Of a stretch of DNA of 53,956 bases, positions 9,936 through 20,259 are shown piece after piece (the first letter of the stretch is position 1; each line of letters starts with the position of its first letter). The notes beneath the pieces were generated by a model that ran no database searches, was not told the origin of the DNA, and saw only the letters and a list, made by a program, of their open reading frames with translations. A program made the position numbers and the translations under genes. This stretch comes from an uncultured Pelagibacteraceae bacterium (GTDB lineage: Bacteria; Pseudomonadota; Alphaproteobacteria; Pelagibacterales; Pelagibacteraceae), in NCBI GenBank assembly GCA_902514695.1, contig CABXRR010000004.1, forward strand, positions 1-53,956, in the 5' to 3' direction.

Positions 9936-10766
9936 TTATTTATCTCTTTGTTTGTCAGCTTCAAAAACACCTAGGACGTGAAAATCCTGGCAGTGCAATC
10001 CTAATTCTTCAAGAGATTTTTGAACTTTAGGATCTTCTATATGTCCATCGAGGTCACATAAAAAAAAGAAAGAATCAAAAGAATTCTTTTCTGGATAACT
10101 TTGTAATTTTGTTAAATTAACTCCATTAATGGCAAAGCCACCTAACGATTGATATAGTGCAGCAGGTTTACTTTTTAATTTAAACAAAAAAGATGTAATA
10201 TATTTCTTGTTAGTAAAGTCAGGTTGAAAAATATCTTTCCCCATTATTAAAAACCTTGTGAGATTACCCTTCTCATTTTCAATATTTTTTTTAATAATTT
10301 GCAAGTTGTAAGTTTTTGCACTCAAAGATGACGCAATCGCAGCTTTGGTCTTGTCTGGATTTTTTGAAATCATTTCTGCTGATCCCGCTGTGTCCGCTCT
10401 TACATGTTCAATAAAATTATTAGATTTAATAAACTTAGAACATTGAGATAATGCTTGACCATGGGAATAAATATCCTTTATTTCAGAAAGTTTAGCTCCA
10501 TGGTGAGCTAATAGATTGTGTTCAATTTTTTGGAAATATTCTGCATAAATATTTAATCTATATTGAAATATTAAATATTCAATTCCTATGTTTCCTGTAA
10601 TTCTATTTGACTCTGGAATAATAATTTTAGAGTTTGAATCTTTAACAGCTTTTAAAAAACATTCATCAAAAGTTTTGCATGGAATGATTTCTGCTTTAGG
10701 TTCAATTGATAGCGCAGCTAAATGAGAATATGCTCCGAATGTTCCTTGAAAATAAATTTTACTCAT
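9936..10766 (-). CDS. pheA: Prephenate dehydratase
   Basis: MSKIYFQGTFGAYSHLAA, NLTRFLIMGKD, ACT domain KPAALYQSLGGFAINGVNLTKLQSYP. Confidence 0.94.
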   Translation of the reverse strand: MSKIYFQGTFGAYSHLAALSIEPKAEIIPCKTFDECFLKAVKDSNSKIIIPESNRITGNIGIEYLIFQYRLNIYAEYFQKIEHNLLAHHGAKLSEIKDIYSHGQALSQCSKFIKSNNFIEHVRADTAGSAEMISKNPDKTKAAIASSLSAKTYNLQIIKKNIENEKGNLTRFLIMGKDIFQPDFTNKKYITSFLFKLKSKPAALYQSLGGFAINGVNLTKLQSYPEKNSFDSFFFLCDLDGHIEDPKVQKSLEELGLHCQDFHVLGVFEADKQRDK

Positions 10767-11500
10767 TAGGACTTATATTCCATTATTTTTTTTATAGCTA
10801 CAAAATCCTCTTTTGTATCTACTCCAATCGGAGATGATTTAGCAAGTGCAACATTGATTTTTATATTGCTATCCAGTGCTCTTAACTGTTCAAGTCTATA
10901 TTTAATTTCATTTTGTGACTGACTCAACGAAACAAAATTTTCTAGAGTCTTTAGTTGATAACAATAAATTCCAAGATGATGATAAATATTTTTTTTAGTA
11001 TCGACCGATTTTCTTATAAAATTAATCGCTTCAGGAAATTCTGATTTGTTTAAATTTTCTTTTGTAATAACTTTAACTATATTTTCGTTTTGATGTAAAT
11101 TTTTATCTAAAATATTAGAGGCCAATGTACCCAAATTAGATTTTGTTTTTATCATTTGTGTATGAAGTTTTCTAATATCATCAATATCCATTAAAGGTTC
11201 GTCTCCTTGAAGGTTCATAACTAGGTCGATATCAAATTTTCTGAGCTTATTTATAGCCTCAAATATTCTATCAGTTCCAGTTTTGTGATTATTACCTGTC
11301 ATGATTGCTTGACCTCCATTACTATGAACATCATCCATTATTTCTTTATCTTCGGTTGCCACAAATACTTCTCCGATATTAGCCTTTAAAGCTTTTTTAA
11401 ATACATGGGAAATAATGGATAAACCATTAATCTTAAGCAAAGGCTTTCCTGGCAGCCTAGATGCCGATAACCTAGATGGAATTATGACTAATGTTTTCAT
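10766..11500 (-). CDS. kdsB: 3-deoxy-manno-octulosonate cytidylyltransferase
   Basis: VIIPSRLSASRLPGKPLLKINGLSII, MTGNNHKTGTDRI, NLQGDEPLMD, HLGIYCYQLKTLENFV. Confidence 0.96.
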   Translation of the reverse strand: MKTLVIIPSRLSASRLPGKPLLKINGLSIISHVFKKALKANIGEVFVATEDKEIMDDVHSNGGQAIMTGNNHKTGTDRIFEAINKLRKFDIDLVMNLQGDEPLMDIDDIRKLHTQMIKTKSNLGTLASNILDKNLHQNENIVKVITKENLNKSEFPEAINFIRKSVDTKKNIYHHLGIYCYQLKTLENFVSLSQSQNEIKYRLEQLRALDSNIKINVALAKSSPIGVDTKEDFVAIKKIMEYKS

Positions 11501-11607
11501 TCTTTTTTTTATTAAGAATTAGATTATAAACAGAGGCAAAATTGTACATTAAAATATAAGCAATTTTTTATTTATAATGTTATACGTTCAATTTAAATTT
11601 TAATAAA

Positions 11608-12147
11608 ATGGATTCTTTTGAACTAAATAAGATAATTGCTGCTGTTTTAATGGTCGCTCTCCTTATTATTGGAATTGGTAAAATTTCAAATATTATATTT
11701 TACGTAGAAAAACCTAAAACCCCAGGATATGCCATCGAAGTTGAGAAAGTTGCTAGCATCTCTGGTACTGAAGTAGAAGTTGCTGATGAAAAAGTTGATA
11801 TCGCCGCTCTAATGGCAATGGGCGATGTAACTAGTGGAGAAAAAATTTTTAAAAAATGTGCTGCATGTCATTCAATAGTTAAGGATGGAAAAAATAAAAT
11901 TGGTCCTGCACTGTACAATGTTGTTGGTAGACAGGTTGGTGGAGTAAGTGATTATAAATATTCAAAAGCTTTGGCTGGTTATGAAAAATCTTGGACATTT
12001 GAGGAACTTAATGGCTTTTTACTAAAACCAGCAAAATGGATTAAAGGCACTAAGATGGCTTATGCAGGTCTCAGAAAAGAAGAGGATAGAGCATCAATAA
12101 TTAAATATTTAAACCAAAATTCAGATAGTCCTCAACCATTACCTTAG
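11608..12147 (+). CDS. Membrane-anchored class I cytochrome c (CycM-like)
   Basis: N-terminal TM helix, heme motif KCAACHSI, KIGPALYNVVGRQVGG, GTKMAYAGL. Confidence 0.92.
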   Translation: MDSFELNKIIAAVLMVALLIIGIGKISNIIFYVEKPKTPGYAIEVEKVASISGTEVEVADEKVDIAALMAMGDVTSGEKIFKKCAACHSIVKDGKNKIGPALYNVVGRQVGGVSDYKYSKALAGYEKSWTFEELNGFLLKPAKWIKGTKMAYAGLRKEEDRASIIKYLNQNSDSPQPLP

Positions 12148-13068
12148 TTTTCCAAAACAATAAAGTAATATGGACTTTTGCACATGAATTCTATTTAAAG
12201 CCTGTTGCCAAACTTTAGATTGCTTACTTGAAAATACTTTTTCATCAACTTCATTTCCTCTTGGTAAGCAGTGAAGAAAAATAGAATCTTTTTTTGCAAA
12301 ACTCATTAATTTTCTATCAATTTTAAACTTTTTAAAACTTTTTAATTTTTTAATTTTGTTTCCTTTATCATTCATTGATATTACTTTATCTGAAAAAACT
12401 ACATCAGCACCTGTTGCAGCTTTTTTTGGATCATCATAAATAAAAATTTTATTTCTATTCCTTTTGATGTATCTAATAATTTTTTTATTAGGTTGGTAAT
12501 TCTTTGGACAGCCAATATTTAACTTAAAAGAAAACTTAATTGATGCAGCTATTAATGAATTTAAAACATTATTAGAATCTCCAATCCAAGTAATATTTAA
12601 CTTTGATATTGGTTTTTTTTTAATTTCTTCAACTGTGAAAACATCAGATAAAATTTGAGTTGCATGAGAACTTGGACTCAATCCATTAATAATTGGTATA
12701 GATAAATATTTCTTAAATTCTTCTAATTTTTTATCACTATCTGTTCGAAGCATAAAAGCATTACCAAAATTAGAGAGAATTTTTGCTGTATCCTCAATGC
12801 TCTCACCACCTTTGGATAAATGCAACTCATCTGGTCTTAGTGTCAGCGCACTACCACCAAGTTGTTTGATTGCCAAATAAAAACTTAATCTAGTTCTTAA
12901 GCTTGATTTTTCAAACATTTGTATTAATAATTTTCCTTTCAAGGGAGCTTCTTTATCAACTTCAAGGTTATTAAGTTTTTTTCTTGCATTTTTTCTTTTT
13001 TGGGCATCAGTAATAATTTTTCTAAGATCTTTAGATGGAATATCTTTTAAATTTATAAAATGTTTCAT
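12139..13068 (-). CDS. argF: Ornithine carbamoyltransferase
   Basis: FEKSSLRTRLSFYLAIKQLGG, SIEDTAKILS, INGLSPSSHATQILSDVFT, FLHCLPRGNEVDEKVF. Confidence 0.96.
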   Translation of the reverse strand: MKHFINLKDIPSKDLRKIITDAQKRKNARKKLNNLEVDKEAPLKGKLLIQMFEKSSLRTRLSFYLAIKQLGGSALTLRPDELHLSKGGESIEDTAKILSNFGNAFMLRTDSDKKLEEFKKYLSIPIINGLSPSSHATQILSDVFTVEEIKKKPISKLNITWIGDSNNVLNSLIAASIKFSFKLNIGCPKNYQPNKKIIRYIKRNRNKIFIYDDPKKAATGADVVFSDKVISMNDKGNKIKKLKSFKKFKIDRKLMSFAKKDSIFLHCLPRGNEVDEKVFSSKQSKVWQQALNRIHVQKSILLYCFGKLR

Positions 13069-13069
13069 T

Positions 13070-14236
13070 TTACTTTGATTCTAAACAAACTTTATTAATT
13101 ATTTTTAAAGCCTGATAGATCTCATTTTTTTTTACGTTTAAAGGAGGCAAAATACGAACAACATTTTCAGCTGCACGAATGGTCAAAAGTTTATTATCCA
13201 TTAATCTTTTTATAAACTTTGTTTGGTCTTTATGAAGCTGTATACCTATTAACAAACCTCTTCCTCTAATTTCTTTTATAATATGAGGATATTTTTCCTT
13301 TAGCTTATTTAAACTTGAAAGGAAATATTTTGATAAATTCTTTATATTTTTGAGAAATTTCTTATTAGAAACGATATCCATCACAGTATTTCCAACTGCC
13401 ATAGCCAAAGTATTTCCTCCAAAAGTAGAACCATGAGTTCCTGGTGTCATTCCTTTAGCAACTTTTTTATTCATTAGGACTGCACCAATGGGAAATCCAC
13501 CTCCAATTCCTTTTGCAATTGGGACTATATCTGGTTTTACTTTAGATTTTTCAAAAGCAAAAAAATCACCTGATCGAGAAATTCCACATTGTACTTCATC
13601 TAAAATAAGTAATATTTTTTTTTCATTACATAATTTTCTCAAATCTTTTAAACACCAATCTGGTATTTCTTTAATTCCACCTTCTCCCATAATTGTTTCA
13701 ACCATTATAGCTGCTGTATTTTTTGTTATCTTTTTCTTTAAAGACTTATGATCACCAAATCTAAAATGATCAAATCCTGGGACTTTAGGTCCAAATCCTT
13801 CTGTCATTTTTTTACTACCACTAGCAAAAATTGCTGCAATAGTTCTTCCATGAAATGAATTCTTAATACATAGTATTCTATTTTTTTTGGGTTTGCCAAT
13901 TGAGTAAAAGTATCTTCTTGCTACTTTAATAGCAGCTTCTGTTGCTTCAGCACCACTATTTTGAAACATTACATAATCAGCAAATGTTTTTTTACACAAT
14001 TTTTTAGCTAATTTTTCTCCCTCTGGAATTTGAAAAGCATTAGACACGTGCCAAAGTTTCTTTGATTGATCTTTGATAGTTTTTACCAATTTTGGATGAG
14101 CATGTCCTAAAGAATTAACCGCAATCCCACTAACAAAATCTAAATATTTTTTCCCATCAGTAGAATAAAGGTAGCTTCCTTTTCCGAATTTAAAGGAAAT
14201 TTTTTTTCTATTATAATTTTTTGCTAAATAACTCAT
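13070..14236 (-). CDS. argD: Acetylornithine aminotransferase
   Basis: FVSGIAVNSLGHAHPKLV, FQNSGAEATEAAIKVARRY, LILDEVQCGISRSG, IAKGIGGGFPIGAVL. Confidence 0.96.
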   Translation of the reverse strand: MSYLAKNYNRKKISFKFGKGSYLYSTDGKKYLDFVSGIAVNSLGHAHPKLVKTIKDQSKKLWHVSNAFQIPEGEKLAKKLCKKTFADYVMFQNSGAEATEAAIKVARRYFYSIGKPKKNRILCIKNSFHGRTIAAIFASGSKKMTEGFGPKVPGFDHFRFGDHKSLKKKITKNTAAIMVETIMGEGGIKEIPDWCLKDLRKLCNEKKILLILDEVQCGISRSGDFFAFEKSKVKPDIVPIAKGIGGGFPIGAVLMNKKVAKGMTPGTHGSTFGGNTLAMAVGNTVMDIVSNKKFLKNIKNLSKYFLSSLNKLKEKYPHIIKEIRGRGLLIGIQLHKDQTKFIKRLMDNKLLTIRAAENVVRILPPLNVKKNEIYQALKIINKVCLESK

Positions 14237-14414
14237 ATCTCTTATTAACTAAAATCTTTGTATAAACAAAAAAATTAAATACAAGCTAGGATTGTATATC
14301 TAATAAAATATTTTTCTAATTTATTGTTGATAACTGTAATTTATTACTTGTTTAAAAAAAACAAGTATCACTATATTGTATTATTATAAATGTTTAACAC
14401 AATATGTAGTCAAA

Positions 14415-14909
14415 ATGAGCTGGACAGAAGAAAAGGTTAATAAATTAAAAGAGTTATGGGGCAAGGGAAGCACTGCTAGTCAAATAGCAGAGATAATAGG
14501 TGGCATCAGTAGAAATGCTGTTATAGGAAAAGCTCATAGACTTAACCTGTCAGCAAAAATAAAAACACGAACAGCAACGTCTAATCAATCTTTTAAAAAT
14601 ACAATTGATGAAAAAAATTCAAAAAATAGATTAAGTAAAAGAAATAAATTTAAATCTTTAATTATAGATAAAGATTTTGAACCTGAAAATCCAAAACAAT
14701 TAGAGGAGTTAACTGACAATGATTGTAAATATCCTATAGGTCATCCTAATGAAAAGGATTTTTATTTTTGTGGCAGAACTTCACTAAAAGATTTTAGTTA
14801 TTGCAAATTACATCTTCTTTACAGTTATCAATCAAAAAATAAAAAGGACGAACCAATCGATAAGAACGAAATTCCTGAATTTATCGAAAAAAAAATTAAG
14901 TCTGCTTAA
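14415..14909 (+). CDS. gcrA: GcrA family cell-cycle regulator
   Basis: MSWTEEKVNKLKELWGKGSTASQIAEIIGGISRNAVIGKAHRLNL plus C-terminal CKYPIGHPNEKDFYFCG. Start moved from 14376 to 14415 by the conserved MSWT N-terminus. Confidence 0.94.
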   Translation: MSWTEEKVNKLKELWGKGSTASQIAEIIGGISRNAVIGKAHRLNLSAKIKTRTATSNQSFKNTIDEKNSKNRLSKRNKFKSLIIDKDFEPENPKQLEELTDNDCKYPIGHPNEKDFYFCGRTSLKDFSYCKLHLLYSYQSKNKKDEPIDKNEIPEFIEKKIKSA

Positions 14910-14922
14910 TTAAAATTTATTT

Positions 14923-15894
14923 TTATGGTGTCTCTTTGTTCTTATACTTTTCTGTAGAAAACTGCCCTCCCTCTTTCCACATATAACTATATTTCTTAAC
15001 CTCGGTATCAAAAAATTTTTTTGAAGGGATACCTAAATCTGAGTTTGTTTTATACTTACCTGATGTAATATTGTCATATTTTAAAAGTTTTATTTGATCC
15101 TTAGTAATTAATGGTTTTGGTAAAAGTTGAAAGAATGAAGCTGATAAATTTGCAATTAATAAAGGGAGTGGAAATAAAATTCTTTTTTTATCAATAAGTT
15201 TTAATAATTTCTCTAAAATTTCCCTAAACGTTATTGTCTCTGGACCGACACATTCTACTACATTTGAATAAATTCTATTAGATATTATATGGAAAATTAT
15301 ATCTGTTAAATCCGAACAATGAATTGGCATGAATTTTGTTTTTCCATTATGATAAAGTGGAAAACAAGGAAGTCTATTTAAAATAGTCATAAAACTTGTT
15401 GTAAAATTATCATCGATTGAATATACGATCGAGGGTCTCAATATTGTTATTAGAGAAAAATTATCTATAATATTTTTTTCCCCTTCTAATTTTGAAATAG
15501 CATATTTTGAATCTACTGCTTCATTAATACCAAGGGCAGATATATGAATAAAATGTTTAAGCTTATACTCTTTACAAAGTTTAGCCAATAATGAGGGGAA
15601 AATGGAGTGAATATTTTTAAAACTGTTTCCTCCTCTTTTCTCGAATAAAATTCCAATTAAATTTATACAAATATCAGCTTTTTCAAAAAGCTTTCTAATC
15701 TTTTTTTCATCAAATATATTTGCCTCTACTATATCTATATACCCTGCATTTGCTTGTGTTTTTATTACATAACTCTTTTGGTGAATATTTCGTGTCACTA
15801 CAGTCACTCTGTAGTTACTTTTGGTTAACTTTCTTATAAGTTGTCTGCCTATTTGACCGCTTCCACCAAAAATTAGACAATTTTTTGCTTTCAT
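14923..15894 (-). CDS. NAD-dependent epimerase / NDUFA9-like complex I assembly family protein
   Basis: Rossmann motif CLIFGGSGQIGRQLIRKL, HFIHISALGI, RPSIVYS, CVGPETITFREILEKL. Confidence 0.8.
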   Translation of the reverse strand: MKAKNCLIFGGSGQIGRQLIRKLTKSNYRVTVVTRNIHQKSYVIKTQANAGYIDIVEANIFDEKKIRKLFEKADICINLIGILFEKRGGNSFKNIHSIFPSLLAKLCKEYKLKHFIHISALGINEAVDSKYAISKLEGEKNIIDNFSLITILRPSIVYSIDDNFTTSFMTILNRLPCFPLYHNGKTKFMPIHCSDLTDIIFHIISNRIYSNVVECVGPETITFREILEKLLKLIDKKRILFPLPLLIANLSASFFQLLPKPLITKDQIKLLKYDNITSGKYKTNSDLGIPSKKFFDTEVKKYSYMWKEGGQFSTEKYKNKETP

Positions 15895-15910
15895 ATATAT
15901 ATAATTAAAA

Positions 15911-16522
15911 ATGAATATTGATATTAAACTTCACAAAGGTGATTTACCAGATGATTTAAAATTAGGCAATTTAATTGCAGTAGATGGAGAATTTATGGGT
16001 TTAAATGTTAGACGTGATCCTCTATGCTTAATTCAAATTTCAACTGGTAATTCTGATGCTCATGTAATTCAATTGGATAGATCAAAATATGAGGCACCAA
16101 ATTTAATTAAAGTGCTAGCTGATGAAAAAATTACAAAAATCTTTCACTATGGAAGAGCTGATATAGCACACATTAAATATTATTTAAAAACTGAAACAAA
16201 TAATATTTTAGATACCAAAATTGCCTCTAAGCTAGCCAGATCTTACTCTGACGTTCATTCATTAAAACATTTAATTAAAGAATTTGTTAACGTTGATATT
16301 AGCAAACAATTTCAAAGCTCGGATTTTGGTGGTGAATTATCGCCTGCACAATTAAAATATTGTGCAAATGATGTAATTTATCTTCATAAAATTCATGAAG
16401 AATTAAGCAAAATTTTAAAAAGAGAGAATAGAATTGAATTATATAATGAATGTTTAAATTTTTTAAAAACAAGAGTTAACCTGGATCTTGCACTATTTAA
16501 AGATGATATCTGGGCGCATTAA
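15911..16522 (+). CDS. rnd: Ribonuclease D family 3'-5' exonuclease
   Basis: VDGEFMGLNVRRDPLCLIQI, FHYGRADIAHIKYYL, SDFGGELSPAQLKYCANDVIYLHKIHEEL (DEDDy). Confidence 0.9.
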   Translation: MNIDIKLHKGDLPDDLKLGNLIAVDGEFMGLNVRRDPLCLIQISTGNSDAHVIQLDRSKYEAPNLIKVLADEKITKIFHYGRADIAHIKYYLKTETNNILDTKIASKLARSYSDVHSLKHLIKEFVNVDISKQFQSSDFGGELSPAQLKYCANDVIYLHKIHEELSKILKRENRIELYNECLNFLKTRVNLDLALFKDDIWAH

Positions 16523-16533
16523 TATAGTTTAAA

Positions 16534-17502
16534 ATGAAAAAAAAATTTATCAAAATTGGGAAACAAGTAATAGAATTACAAATTCAAGCATTAAAAAAAG
16601 TTAAAAAATCTCTAGGAAGTTCTTTTAATGAAACAATTAATGTAATTAGCAAATGTCAATCTAAAGTTATTTTATGTGGAGTAGGAAAGAGTGGTTTGAT
16701 AGCCTCAAAAATTTCTGCAACTTTATCTTCAGTTGGTGTGCCTTCATTTACAATTTCGGCAAGTAATAGTTCACATGGCGACTTAGGTTCAATATCAAAA
16801 AAAGATATTTTAATACTTATAAGTTATTCTGGCAATACAGATGAATTAAGAAATCTAATCCAATATGCTAATCGTAATAGAATTAAATTAATTGGAATAA
16901 TGTCAAAAAAAAATTCTGTATTATTTAAAAATTCAAACATTAAACTTTTAATCCCAGAGGTAAAAGAGTCTGGACATGGCATAGTGCCAACTTCAAGCAC
17001 AACTGCTCAACTTGCAATTGGTGATGCTATTGCAATATCCTTAATGTTCCAAAATAAATTTAGTAAATTAGATTTTAAAAAATTTCATCCGTCTGGAAAT
17101 TTAGGAAAAAAACTTAGAACAGTTGAAGATTTAATGCTGAGAGATAATAAAATTCCATTCATAAATGAAAATATGACAATTGATAAAACAATAAAACTTA
17201 TAAATTCAAAGAAATTAGGTGTAGTAATTATTAGAAATAAAAAAAAAGAAACAGTTGGTATATTTACTGATGGAGATATCAAAAGAACTATCCAAAAAAA
17301 TCCAAATTTTAAAAACCTTTTAGTGAAATCTTTCATGTCTAAAAAACCTATTAGTATTAATAAAGATATGCTTGCGGCAAAAGCGATTGGTTTGATGAAT
17401 GAAAAAAAAATTACTAGTTTATGTGTGCATAATAGATCAAACAGAAAAAAAACTATAGGAATTCTTCACATTCATAATTTAATTGACGCAGATATATCTT
17501 AA
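16534..17502 (+). CDS. kdsD: Arabinose-5-phosphate isomerase (SIS + 2 CBS domains)
   Basis: CGVGKSGLIASKISATLSSVGVPSF, HGDLGSISKKDILILISYSGNTDEL, FHPSGNLGKKL. Confidence 0.94.
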   Translation: MKKKFIKIGKQVIELQIQALKKVKKSLGSSFNETINVISKCQSKVILCGVGKSGLIASKISATLSSVGVPSFTISASNSSHGDLGSISKKDILILISYSGNTDELRNLIQYANRNRIKLIGIMSKKNSVLFKNSNIKLLIPEVKESGHGIVPTSSTTAQLAIGDAIAISLMFQNKFSKLDFKKFHPSGNLGKKLRTVEDLMLRDNKIPFINENMTIDKTIKLINSKKLGVVIIRNKKKETVGIFTDGDIKRTIQKNPNFKNLLVKSFMSKKPISINKDMLAAKAIGLMNEKKITSLCVHNRSNRKKTIGILHIHNLIDADIS

Positions 17503-17504
17503 CA

Positions 17505-18137
17505 ATGCGTAAAAAAACAATCACTCAAGTTGTCTTAATAATTTTTTTAATAGTTTTGACATATCTTGTATTTAAAAAATACTATATCAAAAATGAGATC
17601 GGGTCTGAGTTGAATAAAAAAGATGATACAATTTCTAAAAGTGACTCTGAGCAAAGTGATAAAAATATAATAAAAGACATAAGTTATACTGCAAATAATA
17701 GTAAAGGTGATGTTTATCTTTTGCTAGCTGACTATGGCGAGATTTATATGGATAACCCAGAATTAATGTTTTTGACAGAGGTAAATGGCAAAATCACCTT
17801 GCAAGATGGAGTGAAAATTACAATTAAATCAGATTTTGCAAATTTTAATACCAAAAGTTTTGAAACAACATTCATAAATAATGTGATAGTAGAAAGGGGT
17901 AAAGAAAAAATAACTGGTGATGAACTTTATTTAGTTTTGGAGAGAACTAAAAAAGAAATCCAAGATTCAATAAAAAAAGACGAAAACTTAGTACGAATGT
18001 CTAGAAATATTGTTTACAAAAAACCTGGATATAATCTCTCAGCAGATATTCTCGAAATTGATTTAATTACAAAAAATATCAAGATATATATGATGAATGA
18101 ATATAAAAAAGTTGTTGCTACAAGTGAAATTAAATAA
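17505..18137 (+). CDS. lptC: LptC-like LPS export periplasmic protein
   Basis: N-terminal TM anchor, beta-rich LPS-transport-like repeats, position between kdsD and lptB. Family call rests partly on synteny. Confidence 0.68.
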   Translation: MRKKTITQVVLIIFLIVLTYLVFKKYYIKNEIGSELNKKDDTISKSDSEQSDKNIIKDISYTANNSKGDVYLLLADYGEIYMDNPELMFLTEVNGKITLQDGVKITIKSDFANFNTKSFETTFINNVIVERGKEKITGDELYLVLERTKKEIQDSIKKDENLVRMSRNIVYKKPGYNLSADILEIDLITKNIKIYMMNEYKKVVATSEIK

Positions 18138-18916
18138 TGTCAGTAATTAAAAAATTCAGAATTACGAAAATTAAGAATAGTAAGCCCTTAATATCTTTAA
18201 GGAAAATTTCTTTGTCTTTTAAAAAAAACCATCTAATTTTAGATAATATTTCATTAGACATTTCAAAAGGTCAAGTAATAGGTTTATTGGGGCCAAACGG
18301 AGCAGGAAAAAGTTCATTAATGAATCTTATTACTGGAGTAATAAAACCAAATTTTGGTAATATAATTATTAATGGTGAGGATATTACTCAATATCCTGTT
18401 TATACTCGAACAAAAAAATTTAAAATCTCACTAGTTCCACAAATTGGTGGGTACTTCTCAGATTTATCTACTGAAGATAATTTAAATGCTGTCGGTGAAA
18501 TATTAATTAAGGATCCAAAACTTCGTAAAATGAAAGTGGAGGAGCTTATATTTAAATTTGAATTAGATGCAGTTAGAAAAGTTGAAGCAAAATTTTTAAG
18601 TGGCGGCATGAAAAGAAGGCTTGTAATAAGCATGTCACTATTGGGAGATCCTGAAATTCTACTTATGGATGAGCCTTTGGCAGCTCTTGATCCTCAAACT
18701 ATTCAAATGCTTCAAACAATTATTATTAAATTACAGTCTGATTATAACTTATCAATTTTAATTACTGATCACCAGGCAAGAGATCTTTTGGTGGTATGTG
18801 ACAAAGCTGTAATTTTATCCAACTCAAAAATTGTTGCGGAAGGAACACCAAGTGAACTTATGAAAAATGAAAATGCAACTAAATATTACTTTGGTGACAA
18901 CTTTAAATTCAAATAA
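18137..18916 (+). CDS. lptB: LPS export ABC transporter ATP-binding protein LptB
   Basis: LLGPNGAGKSSLMNLITG, FLSGGMKRRLVISMSLLGDPEILLMDEPLAALDPQTI. Confidence 0.93.
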   Translation: MSVIKKFRITKIKNSKPLISLRKISLSFKKNHLILDNISLDISKGQVIGLLGPNGAGKSSLMNLITGVIKPNFGNIIINGEDITQYPVYTRTKKFKISLVPQIGGYFSDLSTEDNLNAVGEILIKDPKLRKMKVEELIFKFELDAVRKVEAKFLSGGMKRRLVISMSLLGDPEILLMDEPLAALDPQTIQMLQTIIIKLQSDYNLSILITDHQARDLLVVCDKAVILSNSKIVAEGTPSELMKNENATKYYFGDNFKFK

Positions 18917-18924
18917 AAAATTCA

Positions 18925-20259
18925 GTGAGTAAGGTCGTACTAATAAAAAATAAAATTGAAAATTTTAAAAAAAAATCAATAAATGTTGATGGTGATAAAT
19001 CACTTAGTATTAGATTCGTGTTATTGTCCTCTTTAAGCAAGGGCAGAAGTGTTGCATCAAATTTATTGAGATCTGAGGATGTTGATAGTGCCATCAAAAG
19101 TATTAGAAAATTAGGAATTAAAATAAAAATTAAAAATGATTATTGTGAAGTGATTGGAAAAGGTCTGTATGGATTTAATTATAAAAAAAATTTAGTTTTA
19201 AATTTAGGAAATTCAGGTACTTCTGCAAGATTAATAACTTCGATGTTATCTAATACAAATTATTGGGTAAAAATCACTGGTGACAAATCTTTAAAAAGAA
19301 GAGACATGAGCAGGATTATTAAACCACTTAAATCTTTCGGTATTAATTTCAAAAACAATAGATCAAAACTTCCAATATGGGTAAAGGGACCAAAATTATT
19401 AAAACCTATAAAATACACTGAAAATTTAGGCTCTGCTCAGTGTAAGTCAGCAGTAATGATTGCTGCTCTTAAAGCTAATGGAAAAACTCAATTAAAATGT
19501 GTGCAGTCTAGAACTCATACGGAATTAATGTTTAAAAATGTTTTAAAAATCCCAATCAAATTAGAAAAGAAAAAAAATTTTGATATTATTGAGATAGATG
19601 GAATGAATGAATTTAGAGGGTTTAATTACAAGATTCCAGGTGATATTTCATCAGCTTCATTTTTTATAGTTCTAACTTTACTATCTAATAAAAATAGTCT
19701 CTCTATTAAAAATGTAAATATCAATCCATCAAGAACAGGAATAATTAAAATTCTGAATATGATGGGAGCTCAAATAAAGATTTTCAATAAAAAAAGTTAT
19801 AAAGGTGAGCCTACTGCTGATATATTTATACAATCAAACAAAAGGTTGAAAGCAATAAACCTCAATCCAAAATTTAACAGTTCTGCTATTGATGAATTCT
19901 TATTAATTTTTTTAGTTGCAAGTATGTGTAGGGGAATTAGTACTTTTAAAAATCTCTCTGAATTAAACAAAAAGGAATCTAAAAGATTAGATTGGGGTAT
20001 AAAAATCTTAAAGATGATGAATATTAAAGTAAAAAAAATAAATAATAATGGTTTAAAAATTTGGGGAAATCCAAATTTAAAGATTAAAAAATCATTTGAA
20101 ATTAAAAAATTTTTAAAGGACCATAGGATATTTATGCTTTCAACTATTGCAGCTCTCACTTTAGGTGGCAAGTGGAAAATTCATGATGCTTCTTGCTTTA
20201 AAACTTCTTTTCCAAAATATTTAGAAATATTAAAAACTTTAGGAGCAAAAATTAAATGA
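18925..20259 (+). CDS. aroA: 3-phosphoshikimate 1-carboxyvinyltransferase (EPSP synthase), GTG start
   Basis: INVDGDKSLSIRFVLLSSL, LGNSGTSARLITSML, GSAQCKSAVMIAALKANG. Confidence 0.93.
   Translation: MSKVVLIKNKIENFKKKSINVDGDKSLSIRFVLLSSLSKGRSVASNLLRSEDVDSAIKSIRKLGIKIKIKNDYCEVIGKGLYGFNYKKNLVLNLGNSGTSARLITSMLSNTNYWVKITGDKSLKRRDMSRIIKPLKSFGINFKNNRSKLPIWVKGPKLLKPIKYTENLGSAQCKSAVMIAALKANGKTQLKCVQSRTHTELMFKNVLKIPIKLEKKKNFDIIEIDGMNEFRGFNYKIPGDISSASFFIVLTLLSNKNSLSIKNVNINPSRTGIIKILNMMGAQIKIFNKKSYKGEPTADIFIQSNKRLKAINLNPKFNSSAIDEFLLIFLVASMCRGISTFKNLSELNKKESKRLDWGIKILKMMNIKVKKINNNGLKIWGNPNLKIKKSFEIKKFLKDHRIFMLSTIAALTLGGKWKIHDASCFKTSFPKYLEILKTLGAKIK

Noticed and set aside
19797-20171. 124-aa minus-strand ORF
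   Set aside because: Antisense within aroA; no start context or motifs.
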